A stretch of 64,000 bases of DNA, taken from Celeribacter baekdonensis (GTDB taxonomy: Bacteria > Pseudomonadota > Alphaproteobacteria > Rhodobacterales > Rhodobacteraceae). Numbering within the stretch: position 1 is the stretch's first letter; every line of letters starts with the position of its first letter. The position numbers were made by a program, and so were the translations under genes. Below are positions 16,810 to 24,647 of the stretch, piece by piece. The stretch is taken from assembly GCF_003047105.1 (NCBI RefSeq), contig NZ_CP028473.1, positions 59,421-123,420 of the forward strand, written 5' to 3'. The notes under the pieces are model-generated. The model was not told the DNA's origin, made no database searches, and saw only the letters and a program-made list of their open reading frames with translations.

Positions 16810-17331
16810 ATGAACAAACCCCTCAATCTTGGCGGAAATGCCACCCTTGCACGCCTGGCCAGGCTGCAGCCCAGCCTGCCCGCCGATGTGCCGTCCCGCT
16901 GGCCCGGCTTCCGTTTCCTGCGGATATTTCACCACGCCCCGGTCGTCACCTGCGACGATGCCGCGCGCGCGCGTGGCGTGCTCTTGGGTAACGAGCTGAA
17001 GACCATTGTACTCAGCACCCCGGACGGGCTGGTCGGGGTGCATCTGCCCGGCGACCGGCGGTTGCATTCGCGCAACGTCAAGGCCGCCCTGGGCACCCGG
17101 CGCCTGCGCTTTGCTGATGCGGATGAGCTGGGCGCAAACGGCTTGGCACCCGGCCTGGTCAACCCGCATAGCGCCGGGTTCGTGCGCCGTCACCTGATCT
17201 GCGCCAGCCTGATGGGCAAGGCTTTTGTCACCACCAATGCCGGAGTGTTCACCCACGGCGTGGCCTTCGCTCCCCTCGACCTCACCTCCCTGACCCCCAA
17301 ATTGATCGGAGACTTCTCCCATGACAACTGA
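16810..17331 (+). CDS. YbaK/EbsC-type aminoacyl-tRNA deacylase-like protein
   Basis: 173 aa from ATG 16810 with AAGAAGAGG upstream. The YbaK/prolyl-tRNA-editing fold can be followed: HHAPVVTCDDAARARGV (substrate-loop start), LLGNELKTIVLSTPDG (the conserved Lys after the Thr/Glu segment), VHLPGDRRLHSRNVKAALG, and a GLAPGLVNPHS loop equivalent to the G-x-x-P-G-x-V-x-P motif. Family members hydrolyse mischarged aminoacyl-tRNAs in trans. The next gene starts 11 nt before this stop, so the two are tightly coupled. Partnership with an ATP-grasp ligase is unusual and hints at a specialised amino-acid or peptide chemistry rather than general proofreading. Confidence 0.75.
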   Translation: MNKPLNLGGNATLARLARLQPSLPADVPSRWPGFRFLRIFHHAPVVTCDDAARARGVLLGNELKTIVLSTPDGLVGVHLPGDRRLHSRNVKAALGTRRLRFADADELGANGLAPGLVNPHSAGFVRRHLICASLMGKAFVTTNAGVFTHGVAFAPLDLTSLTPKLIGDFSHDN

Positions 17332-18301
17332 CCCCAGCACCTCGCATGTTTGTCTGGTCGCCGACACGGTAACCCAGCACGACGCCAGCTTTGCCAATCG
17401 CACGCTTGAATTCACCGAAGCCACGTACCTGAAAGCGGTGGTCGGCGGCCTCACCGACGCAGGCTTTCGCGTCACCCACCTGGACAGCCCAGGGGCGCTG
17501 GCCGCTCAGGCACCCGCGCTGTTGCGCGAGGACGCGGTCGTTATCAGCCTGTGGTCAGGCACGCGCACGCGCACGCGGCGCACGCTGGTGCCATCGACCT
17601 GCGAGGGGCTGGGGCTGCGCTATGTCGGAGCGGACGCCTACAGCGCGATCGTCTGCCAGGACAAGGACCTGGCAAAAAGCTATGCTTGGCGCCATGGCAT
17701 TGCCGGGCCGGCGGGGCAGGTTGTCGATCCCGGCAGACCGTTTGAACCCGACCCGCGCCTGACCTCGCCCTTCGTGGTCAAACCCCTGGCCGAGGGCGGT
17801 TCGATCGGCATTGACCAACGGGCCTTCTGCCCAGGGTGGGAGGAGGCTGCGCGCCAAGTCGCCACCCTGCAAGAGGCCCTGGCCTGCCCGGTGCTGATCG
17901 AAGAATTCTTGGAAGGCGACGAGGTCTCGATCTGCCTGATGGGCGCGGATGGCGACAGCGCGCAGTTGGCCGCCGTGCGGTTGGATGTCGAGGGGTTTGA
18001 CCTGGCGCGCGGGATCTGGTCGATGGAGGTCAAAAAGACCTTGACCCGCCCGACGGAAAACACCCCGATCACCCATGCCCTTGACCCCGCGCTGCTCCGC
18101 GCCTGCCGGCGCTTGTTCGACAGTTTCGAAAAGGTCGACTACATGCGCATCGACGGTCGCATGACGCGCGACGGGTTCCGCTTGATCGAGCTGACCCCGG
18201 ACGTGCACCTTGGCCCGACGGCCAGTTTCGCCCAATCCATGGCGTCGCTGGGGGTGGAGTATCCCGACATGTGGCGTACCCTGATATCCTTGGCGACTTG
18301 A
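17321..18301 (+). CDS. D-Ala-D-Ala-ligase-like ATP-grasp enzyme
   Basis: 326 aa, ATG 17321, with GGAG inside the end of the preceding gene. The ATP-grasp layout is visible: GLRYVGADAYSAIVCQDKDL (start of the central domain as in Ddl), SPFVVKPLAEGGSIGI (the ATP-binding Lys and glycine-rich loop), PVLIEEFLEGDEVSI (the adenine/hinge Glu residues) and LIELTPDVHLGPTASF (the metal and product-binding end). True Ddl proteins have N-x-x-P-G in the last motif; here it is T-P-D-V-H, so the acceptor is probably not D-alanine. Likely forms an amide bond between an amino acid and another carboxylate. No ddl-type cell-wall genes are nearby. Confidence 0.78.
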   Translation: MTTDPSTSHVCLVADTVTQHDASFANRTLEFTEATYLKAVVGGLTDAGFRVTHLDSPGALAAQAPALLREDAVVISLWSGTRTRTRRTLVPSTCEGLGLRYVGADAYSAIVCQDKDLAKSYAWRHGIAGPAGQVVDPGRPFEPDPRLTSPFVVKPLAEGGSIGIDQRAFCPGWEEAARQVATLQEALACPVLIEEFLEGDEVSICLMGADGDSAQLAAVRLDVEGFDLARGIWSMEVKKTLTRPTENTPITHALDPALLRACRRLFDSFEKVDYMRIDGRMTRDGFRLIELTPDVHLGPTASFAQSMASLGVEYPDMWRTLISLAT

Positions 18302-18324
18302 CGACCACGCACAGGGGCGACAGG

Positions 18325-20760
18325 TCACGGGTTCGCGGTAGAGCAAGAAGCCCGGTTCAGGTCCAGTGGGAAATGCCACTTCGACAGGAACGAATAATGA
18401 AAAGGCTGCCCAGCCAGAAAGGTGGAATCACCGTCTGGCAAGGTGGTGCCGAACAGCCGTGCCTGCCAAAGGTCCGTGTGGATCATGTCGATCCCGCGCG
18501 CCTTTTCCATGCGCGCCTCGGCCGTGGGCGCATCGCCCGCAGCCGAGGCCCACCGGGACCAGTTCCAGTGGAGACTGCGCCACAGCCCCTGGTTCGACAG
18601 GGCATGATGAGTCAGCAGACGCTCGGCCGCAGCGAACAGGGCCTCGGTGTCGGGATCACCGGTCAGCGCCCCGACCACCGCTAGGTTCTGCGCCAGCACG
18701 ATCCGGTCGAACGGATCCTGCGCGCCGTCGCGGGCCAGCAGGAAGAGTATGCGCGTGCCCTCGCCATGCTGGCCCGCCGACAACTGGATCACCCCGCGAT
18801 TGTTCAGCATCTGCGCATGGCCTGTGGCCTGGCCGGTCATCATCTGTTCGGCCTGGGCCAGTTCGGCAGAGGCCTCGTCCAGCCGCCCCAATCGGCCCAA
18901 CTGCATGCCCAGGGCATTGCGCGAATGGGCTGCCTCACGCATCTGCCCACGCGCCGCGAACAGCTCGGCGCTCTGGCGTAAGGGCGCCAGGCTGTCGCCA
19001 TAGGACAGGAAGATATCGGCATTGCGCAGCAGATAGGGGAAATAGGGGCTGCGCGGGGTTTCCGGTCGGGCGACGACCTGGCGATAGAGCGCCAGCGCCG
19101 CATCACGTTGGTGAATCGAAGCCAGCGCGGCTAGCCGCACCACCGCGAACCCGGTGTGATCGCGACAGCCCGCCAACTGTTCGGGTGCGGTCAGCGCAAG
19201 GGTTTCATCGACCTGATCCAGCCGCCCGGCGACCGCCGTCCGCGCCAGGCGATCCATCTCGCCCGACAGCTCCAACCGATCCAGCAGAAGTGCCACCGAA
19301 GCATAGGCTTCCAGTTCAAACAACAGGCCAGCGACCTTGCGCAGGCCCGACAGGCCTAGATCCCGCGCGCCCTCGGCAATCTGCTGGCCGAACAGGGTCG
19401 CGGCGGCCTCCAACACCGCCACGATGCGGTCACGGAAATGACTGTTGTCGCCGATCGCCTCAAGCCTCGACAGGGCGCGGTGCAGGGTATGTTCCTCGCA
19501 ATGTTCGATCGCCAGGCGCAGTTGGAACAGCCACTGATCGTCGGTCTCGGCCTGATCGCCATAAACGTCGATCCAGGTCTTGCGCGCAATCTGGACCATC
19601 GCAGGGGGCGCCAGGTCTTCCATAGCGCGGGCCAACCCATCATGGGCAAAGGCCACCTGACCGCCACCCAGGGTGATCATCTCGTTCAACGCCAGCTCCA
19701 TGCGCGCTACGCGCAACTGGTCGGGGTCCAGCCCCTGACCCGCCAGCCTGTCCATGAAATGGTCCAGGAGAGCCGCCGGTGCCGCCCCGTCATGCAGATG
19801 CAGGGTCACAGCCAGAAAGCGTTCATCGCGACTCATCGTCTTGAACAGTTGCGCATAACTGTCGCCGTCCGAAACCTGCGTGGCATTCAGCCCGGCACCG
19901 GAGCGCACCACCTTCGCTAGGTTGTGGATCCCGCGCAGATCGCCGCCATCCTGGTGATAGACCTGCGACAGGCGCTGGTCCTTGGTGACGCCCATGTTGC
20001 GCGCAACCTCGGCGTAATGAGTATAGGTCAGAGGCAACAACATCCGCGCCTTGCAGGTAAAGCCTGCGCGGTCGAACTCCTCGACCAGTTCACCCAGGCT
20101 CCAGGTCACGAAAGGGCTCTGCGCCTCGATCTGGGTGATCTCACACAACACCATGCTGTCCTTGCGCCAGGTCACATCTTCGACCAGAAACCCCAACGTC
20201 GCCTCGTCGATCAGATGGATGTTCTCCAGGATCAACCCGACTGGATGGTGTTCCACCACCGCGCGCACATAGCGTTTCAGATAGGTCACCGCGGCCTGTC
20301 CGTTCATGTCCAACAGCTCTTCGGGCTTGAACTCACCCAGGCTGAAGCGGCGTTCCAAGAAGCCCTTGATCTGGCGTACCAGAGGCACGTCCAGTTCCTT
20401 CAACAGCTCGTTGGCGACCTCAAGCCCCAGGTGTTCGTCGGTCAGATAGGCCTTTAGGTTCTTGTTGAACTCCTCGATGCTGAGGATCTTGGCCCCGGTT
20501 TCGGCGGCCTTTTGCAGGGCGGCGGCGATCTGGGTCAGGAACACCCCGTCCTCCAGGCGCGACCCGCGCGAGCGGCGAATGCGCACGCGTACTAGATCGC
20601 GGCCCTCGTGTCGCTGGGCGACCTCGTCCATGAAGCGGCTTTTGCCGATGCCCGATGCCGCCTCGAGGAACAAGCAAAAGGGTTTGTCCCAGTGCCCATG
20701 CAACAGGCTCAACACATCAGACAGGTCGTCGGTTCGATTGACGAAAGGTAAATCACTCAT
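18325..20760 (-). CDS. Large P-loop NTPase with helical repeat C-terminus (STAND/AAA_16-like)
   Basis: 811 aa. The P-loop is FLEAASGIGKSRFM near residues 32-45, and a Walker-B-like strand GLILENIHLIDE lies near 185 with Glu-Asn in place of the usual Asp-Asp/Glu. After the ATPase, the protein is long, Leu/Ala-rich and helical, with TPR-like runs in the C-terminal half (AEAQMMTG-like, SAGQHGEGTRILFLLA). No C-terminal LuxR helix-turn-helix is seen, so it is not a typical LAL regulator. Convergent with the ATP-grasp gene (24-bp gap). STAND NTPases of this shape serve as signalling switches, including in phage defence, but the role here is unknown. Confidence 0.7.
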   Translation of the reverse strand: MSDLPFVNRTDDLSDVLSLLHGHWDKPFCLFLEAASGIGKSRFMDEVAQRHEGRDLVRVRIRRSRGSRLEDGVFLTQIAAALQKAAETGAKILSIEEFNKNLKAYLTDEHLGLEVANELLKELDVPLVRQIKGFLERRFSLGEFKPEELLDMNGQAAVTYLKRYVRAVVEHHPVGLILENIHLIDEATLGFLVEDVTWRKDSMVLCEITQIEAQSPFVTWSLGELVEEFDRAGFTCKARMLLPLTYTHYAEVARNMGVTKDQRLSQVYHQDGGDLRGIHNLAKVVRSGAGLNATQVSDGDSYAQLFKTMSRDERFLAVTLHLHDGAAPAALLDHFMDRLAGQGLDPDQLRVARMELALNEMITLGGGQVAFAHDGLARAMEDLAPPAMVQIARKTWIDVYGDQAETDDQWLFQLRLAIEHCEEHTLHRALSRLEAIGDNSHFRDRIVAVLEAAATLFGQQIAEGARDLGLSGLRKVAGLLFELEAYASVALLLDRLELSGEMDRLARTAVAGRLDQVDETLALTAPEQLAGCRDHTGFAVVRLAALASIHQRDAALALYRQVVARPETPRSPYFPYLLRNADIFLSYGDSLAPLRQSAELFAARGQMREAAHSRNALGMQLGRLGRLDEASAELAQAEQMMTGQATGHAQMLNNRGVIQLSAGQHGEGTRILFLLARDGAQDPFDRIVLAQNLAVVGALTGDPDTEALFAAAERLLTHHALSNQGLWRSLHWNWSRWASAAGDAPTAEARMEKARGIDMIHTDLWQARLFGTTLPDGDSTFLAGQPFHYSFLSKWHFPLDLNRASCSTANP

Positions 20761-20968
20761 CGCGAAAACTCTTCAACGCTGCAAATCCGCGCCCAGCATA
20801 GGCAAAGCCGCCACCTCAGGGAATACCAGTCTCGAAATGTCATACAAATCGCCACATATAATATACATAATAAACCTTACAGGCCACTAAAATTTAGCTA
20901 GGGGCGCGCTACTTTGAACTGCGACTCCTATTATAAATCAATGGGTTATCTAATTAGGAGATTGTGCC

Positions 20969-21253
20969 ATGTCTGGCTCCTACAAGCAATTGAACATCGA
21001 AGAACGGCGTAAAATCGAGCGCTGGCTGAGTGCTAAAGTTCCTGTCCGTGAGATGGCGCGTGTGTTGAAGCGCTCGAAAGCGACGCCCTACCGTGAATTA
21101 AAGCGGAACTATTTTGTCGACGAGAGCCTGCCGAAATACGCGGGTTACTATGGCGCTGCTGCTCAGTTGAAAGCCGATGACCGACGTTCGCGACAACGCA
21201 AGCTGATCAAGCATCCAGATCTCGCCAAATTCTGTCCAAGAGATGGGGAGTAG
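20969..21253 (+). pseudogene. IS30-family transposase, 5' fragment
   Basis: Opens MSGSYKQLNIEERRKIERWL and contains EMARVLKRSKATPYRELKRN, the N-terminal helix-turn-helix of IS30 transposases, then YYGAAAQLKADDRRSRQRKL. Homology stops near HPDLAKF (about 21237), after which the frame ends; the DDE catalytic domain is absent. IS30 transposases are about 310-380 aa, so roughly a quarter remains. A separate 3' fragment lies at 22387-22590. Confidence 0.8.
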
Positions 21254-21574
21254 CTCATTGAAATCAAGCGAGTGGTTTTTCTCTTTGCCATCGTGGATCG
21301 TCTCTTTCATCATGCGACCCACCTTAAACGCTGGTCCGAATTCCCGCGACCTCCTCTTCCATAAGGCGCTCATCGATATGTGACGCTTGTAAGTTCTACC
21401 CAATTCGGATGACTGCACGGGACAAACGAGGCGTGTTCATCTATTCTGGTTTCGCGACAACACATGACTGAGCGTTAGAAGGGTTGATGCCGGGCGCAAT
21501 GCCAATACATGACGTGAAATCCTCCAAGCCGTTTCGGACGATTACTCCCAAACAAAGAGGACGGGGGCCCGACA
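21254..21574. other. Intergenic segment after the IS30 fragment
   Basis: 320 bp in which I see no convincing gene. A short minus-strand frame with MSALWKRRSREFGPAFKVG is open but has no recognised family and may be the tail of a lost gene. Confidence 0.4.
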
Positions 21575-22234
21575 TTGCCAGTTTCTCAACTTACTCCCAA
21601 ACTCGTGATCTTCGACTGTGATGGTGTGCTCGTCGACTCTGAGCCGACCTTCAATCGCGTCCTGCATACTTACTTGCTTTCGACTGGCGCACGCCTGTCA
21701 CTCGTCGAATGCTGCAATCTGTTCGTCGGTAAGAGCAGACATGATGTCGAACGTTACGTGAGTGACAGGGGATTGCGCCTTCCAGAGAAATGGCCGCAGG
21801 ATTTCTACAACAGAGTTCTCGACGCTCTTAGGACAGACGTCACGCCGATCCCGGGTGCCCGTGAGGCGGTGGCGTTGATTTCGTCGGCTGGCATACCGCT
21901 CTGCGTTGCCTCCAATGGGCTCCTGGCAAAGATGCATGTCACGCTGGAACAGACAGGGCTGCTTTCCTGGTTTGAAGGAAAAATGTATTCAGCTTATGAT
22001 GTCGGCGCCAGCAAACCCGCGCCTGATGTGTTTTTACATGCGGCCAAAATGAATGGCGTTGCGCCGGAAAACTGCGTGGTAGTCGAGGACAGCGTGAGCG
22101 GATTTGAAGCGGCTTTCAATGCTGCTATGACTTGTTTTGCCTATGTCCCAAAGACGGCATTGAAACCAGACGACCTCTTCGGTGCGCGACGGCTAACCGA
22201 TATGGCTGACCTACCGAAACTGTTGGGGCTTTGA
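21575..22234 (+). CDS. HAD-superfamily phosphatase/phosphomutase
   Basis: 219 aa. All four HAD motifs are present: DCDGVLVDSEP near the N-terminus (nucleophile and acid Asp), VASNG (motif II), SKPAPDVFLHAA (motif III Lys) and VVEDSVSGFEAA (motif IV). The small helical cap between motifs I and II is of the beta-phosphoglucomutase/phosphoglycolate-phosphatase type. The best start is TTG 21575, with GAGG about 15 nt upstream. It probably hydrolyses a small sugar phosphate. It stands alone between two IS30 fragments, so it may be passenger DNA. Confidence 0.85.
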   Translation: MPVSQLTPKLVIFDCDGVLVDSEPTFNRVLHTYLLSTGARLSLVECCNLFVGKSRHDVERYVSDRGLRLPEKWPQDFYNRVLDALRTDVTPIPGAREAVALISSAGIPLCVASNGLLAKMHVTLEQTGLLSWFEGKMYSAYDVGASKPAPDVFLHAAKMNGVAPENCVVVEDSVSGFEAAFNAAMTCFAYVPKTALKPDDLFGARRLTDMADLPKLLGL

Positions 22235-22386
22235 GAGCGATCAATCCAAGGTCAGCAACCAGCTTTGCAGAGACCGAAAAGTCTATGCCGGGCTGCACGA
22301 TCTTTATCCGAGTAGACAAAGGTGTGACGTGCGAAGGAACAGACCCGTTAAGTATATTACATTTTCGGGTCTGCTTCACCAATTAT

Positions 22387-22590
22387 TGTTATTGATCGAC
22401 TGGGTGAGCTATAGGCCCAAGCGAGACATCACACGGATGCCAGACCATGAGCTGAAACAACTCAACAATACGCCCGGAAAATACCTTGGTTAGAAAACCC
22501 CTTTAGCAGTCTTCCAGAAAAGAATACTGGCCGAGATAGAACTCCCCCTACCTTCGGAGGCAATAGGGGTCGCGCTTCATCTAGCGCTCA
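22387..22590 (+). pseudogene. IS30-family transposase, 3' remnant with nonsense codon
   Basis: A plus-strand frame reads YRPKRDITRMPDHELKQLNN, TPGKYLG, stop, KTPLAVFQKRILAEIE. This matches the C-terminal end of IS30 transposases (typically LNNTPRKCLGYKTPAEVF). The TAG at 22491-22493 replaces the expected Tyr codon. No start or catalytic domain is present. It probably derives from the same or a related element as the 5' fragment at 20969. Confidence 0.6.
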
Positions 22591-22595
22591 TAGAT

Positions 22596-22620
22596 TGCGA
22601 CCGGCACGAAACCGGTCGCA
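22596..22620 (-). terminator. Hairpin after the amidohydrolase gene
   Basis: Perfect 9-bp stem TGCGACCGG / CCGGTCGCA with a 7-nt loop, 10 bp downstream of the amidohydrolase stop. The T tail on the minus strand is weak. Confidence 0.6.
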
Positions 22621-22630
22621 TCGCCTGGTG

Positions 22631-23869
22631 TCAGCCTTTTTTGCGCGCTTCGAGTTTCCAGTCCGACATCGTCGGCTCGATATTGAAGAGCTTCAGAGCG
22701 TTACCGCCCAGAATATCCCGCTTGGCCTGTTCCTTCAGGAACGGGAGATCGTAGATCGTGCTCGGAAGATCCATGTCCCAATGCGGATAGTCCGACGAAT
22801 AGAGCAACTGCGACTCGGCGTTCATCATCTTGAACGTCACTTCCAGCGCCTCCCGGTTGTCGACAAGCTCCATCGGCTGCGACGAATAGAACATCTCGCG
22901 CATGTAGTCGCTGGGCTTTTTCTTCAAAAGCGGCGCGTCAGAGGTGCGCATCATGTATTCGTTGTCCAGACGCTGCATCAGGAACGGCACCCAGGCCAAC
23001 CCGCTTTCGATCCAGAGGGTTTTCAGTTTCGGGAAGCGTTCCGGCATCCCGTTCAGCACCCAGTTCGTCATGTGGATCATGTTGCAGAAGCTGAATCCGA
23101 GCGCGTGCACCGAGATGAATTTGTTCAACTGCGCCAGCGACGAATCCGCCCAGTGATAGGCTGCATGGAAGCCGAGAGGTTTGCCGTGCTCTTCCAGCTT
23201 AGCAAAGATGCGCATGTTGGCATTGTCATGCACAGGCCGTTTCAGATAGCCGGTAGATAGGAAGCCGACGACGCCCTTGCGTTCAGCGAATTCGTCGATC
23301 ATCTTCTCGGCTTCATGCGGCTCGTTCATCGGAAGGTAGACCATCGAACAGATGCGTTTGTCCTCTTCCAGAATGCGCTCGCAGAGCCATCTGTTATAGG
23401 CGCGGGCCATGTTGACCTCGACCTCCGGCTGCGGATGGGTCGCCAGCAACAGCATCGGCGTCGGGAAAAGGCAAGCCACATCCACCCCCATGGCATCCAT
23501 CCAGCGACGGGTCAGGGTGATGTCGCGATGCGGACTTTCGGGCACTTTTTCCTTGTTGCGCCCGGCATAGCGCGTCACGCGCCCGGCCATGTCCTGCGAT
23601 CCGATGGCCTGAGGAATAAGGCTGGCACGCCCGACATTGCCCGCCGACAAACCGAGATGCCGCATGACCGGATCATCCATGTACTGGAGGATTTCGGGCA
23701 GGGCCTCGGTTTCGTAATGGTGGCTGTCCACATCACAAATGAAGAAGTCTTTGTAATTGCGCTCTTCCGCCTGTTTGCGAGCATTTTTCAACAGCTTCGT
23801 CGTGTTGAATTCCTTGATCGCAGGATCGTTGTCAGAGCTATAGTTCAGTGCGTTAGGTGTCAGTGACAT
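22631..23869 (-). CDS. Amidohydrolase-2 (ACMSD-type) family hydrolase/decarboxylase
   Basis: 412 aa. Metal-binding start CDVDSHHYETEAL, then the family-specific ITPMLLL-like core, WIESGLAWVPFLMQRLDNEY and, near the C-terminus, LLYSSDYPHWDMDLP, where the Asp of SSDYPH binds the metal. The family includes aminocarboxymuconate-semialdehyde decarboxylase and gamma-resorcylate decarboxylase, plus C-C hydrolases. Last gene of a three-gene minus-strand operon with a Rieske ferredoxin, facing a MarR regulator. A role in a decarboxylation or ring-fission-product step of aromatic catabolism is likely; the substrate cannot be told. Confidence 0.85.
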   Translation of the reverse strand: MSLTPNALNYSSDNDPAIKEFNTTKLLKNARKQAEERNYKDFFICDVDSHHYETEALPEILQYMDDPVMRHLGLSAGNVGRASLIPQAIGSQDMAGRVTRYAGRNKEKVPESPHRDITLTRRWMDAMGVDVACLFPTPMLLLATHPQPEVEVNMARAYNRWLCERILEEDKRICSMVYLPMNEPHEAEKMIDEFAERKGVVGFLSTGYLKRPVHDNANMRIFAKLEEHGKPLGFHAAYHWADSSLAQLNKFISVHALGFSFCNMIHMTNWVLNGMPERFPKLKTLWIESGLAWVPFLMQRLDNEYMMRTSDAPLLKKKPSDYMREMFYSSQPMELVDNREALEVTFKMMNAESQLLYSSDYPHWDMDLPSTIYDLPFLKEQAKRDILGGNALKLFNIEPTMSDWKLEARKKG

Positions 23870-23890
23870 TTGAGGTATCGCTCCCTGTCC

Positions 23891-24172
23891 TTAATTTTTC
23901 AGCGTTTGCCACATGCCCAGTTCGAACGCCGCCATATCGGCCGCTTCGAGCAGGCCGGTGGTGGCAATGGCCACTTCGGTCGCCGAGACATCGCTGTCGT
24001 TCGGGAAAGCTGCCAGATCCTTGTCGCTTTCGCGCAGACCGGCATAAACGCGGATCAACCCAGCCAGAAGGGATTGCATTTGTGTAAGGCTGAGCCCATC
24101 GCCATCAGGCGCACGCAAAGCACGAAGCACATCATCGACAGAGGCGTCCAGCGTATTGGTTTGCGGGGTCAT
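23891..24172 (-). CDS. Small helical protein in the Rieske/amidohydrolase operon (93 aa)
   Basis: ATG 24172 lies 4 nt after the Rieske stop; an ATG 18 nt earlier inside the Rieske gene is possible. The product (MTPQTNTLDASVDDVLRALR and so on) is acidic and helical, with LTQMQSLLAGLIRVYAGL and ends GMWQTLKN. No motif recognised. The tight spacing between two enzymes suggests an accessory subunit or chaperone of the same pathway. Confidence 0.6.
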   Translation of the reverse strand: MTPQTNTLDASVDDVLRALRAPDGDGLSLTQMQSLLAGLIRVYAGLRESDKDLAAFPNDSDVSATEVAIATTGLLEAADMAAFELGMWQTLKN

Positions 24173-24176
24173 TTTT

Positions 24177-24542
24177 TCAAACTTCGACATAGATGTTTTC
24201 ATCCCGCTCAATCACCTTGTAGCGATTGAGACGAATTTTCGGGTCGCCCAGGGCCTCGCCGGTTTCGATCTTGAATTCCCAACCGTGCCAGGGGCACACG
24301 AAATGCATTTCGTCCGTATCGAAGCTTTGCTTGAGCGGGCGACGCTCTTCGTCGAATTCGACACAGACCTTGGGCATCTTGAGCCCTTCGCACACCGGCC
24401 CACCCTGGTGAGGGCAGACGTTGCGATAGGCCACGACCGTTCCTTTGTGACGGATCACACCGATCTCCACACCTTCGAGCTCACAGATTTTCGCAGTAGT
24501 CTCGCTGATATCCGATGAGGCACACAACAGTTTTTCAGGCAT
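24177..24542 (-). CDS. Rieske [2Fe-2S] ferredoxin-like protein
   Basis: 121 aa from ATG 24542, with GGAGGAGA upstream. The Rieske motif pair is NVCPHQGGPVCEG and, about 35 residues later, FVCPWHGWEF (C-x-H ... C-x-x-H). The insertion between the two halves is longer than the usual 15-17 residues, as in some dioxygenase-associated stand-alone Rieske proteins. It would carry electrons to an oxygenase, or act as a small Rieske component itself. First gene of an operon controlled from the AGTAAG palindromes in front of it. Confidence 0.85.
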   Translation of the reverse strand: MPEKLLCASSDISETTAKICELEGVEIGVIRHKGTVVAYRNVCPHQGGPVCEGLKMPKVCVEFDEERRPLKQSFDTDEMHFVCPWHGWEFKIETGEALGDPKIRLNRYKVIERDENIYVEV

Positions 24543-24559
24543 ACACTCTCCTCCGTTAT

Positions 24560-24576
24560 AGTAAGCAAATCTTACT
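24560..24576. promoter_or_regulatory. Operator half of tandem pair: AGTAAG-N5-CTTACT
   Basis: Perfect 6-bp inverted repeat in the divergent region between the Rieske operon and the MarR gene, 18 bp upstream of the Rieske start. It shares its arms with the second site at 24583-24603, which supports specific binding by the adjacent MarR protein. Confidence 0.65.
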
Positions 24577-24582
24577 GTTAAC

Positions 24583-24603
24583 ATAGTAAGATTGTCTTAC
24601 TAT
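24583..24603. promoter_or_regulatory. Operator of the MarR1 regulator, perfect 9-bp arms
   Basis: Arms ATAGTAAGA and TCTTACTAT around a TTG centre. It is a perfect palindrome 45 bp upstream of the MarR start and 41 bp upstream of the Rieske start. MarR proteins bind 16-20 bp palindromes in such divergent promoters and commonly repress both genes until an aromatic ligand binds. Confidence 0.72.
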
Positions 24604-24647
24604 ATGGAATGCTTTAGGTTTCGTCAAGAATTTAAGGGCCTAAAATA

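Noticed and set aside
17321..18301. Vancomycin-type or cell-wall D-Ala-D-Ala ligase
   Set aside because: The final substrate motif differs from Ddl/Van enzymes and no vanH, vanX or mur genes are near.
18325..20760. LAL-type LuxR regulator
   Set aside because: P-loop and helical repeats fit, but no C-terminal LuxR helix-turn-helix is present.
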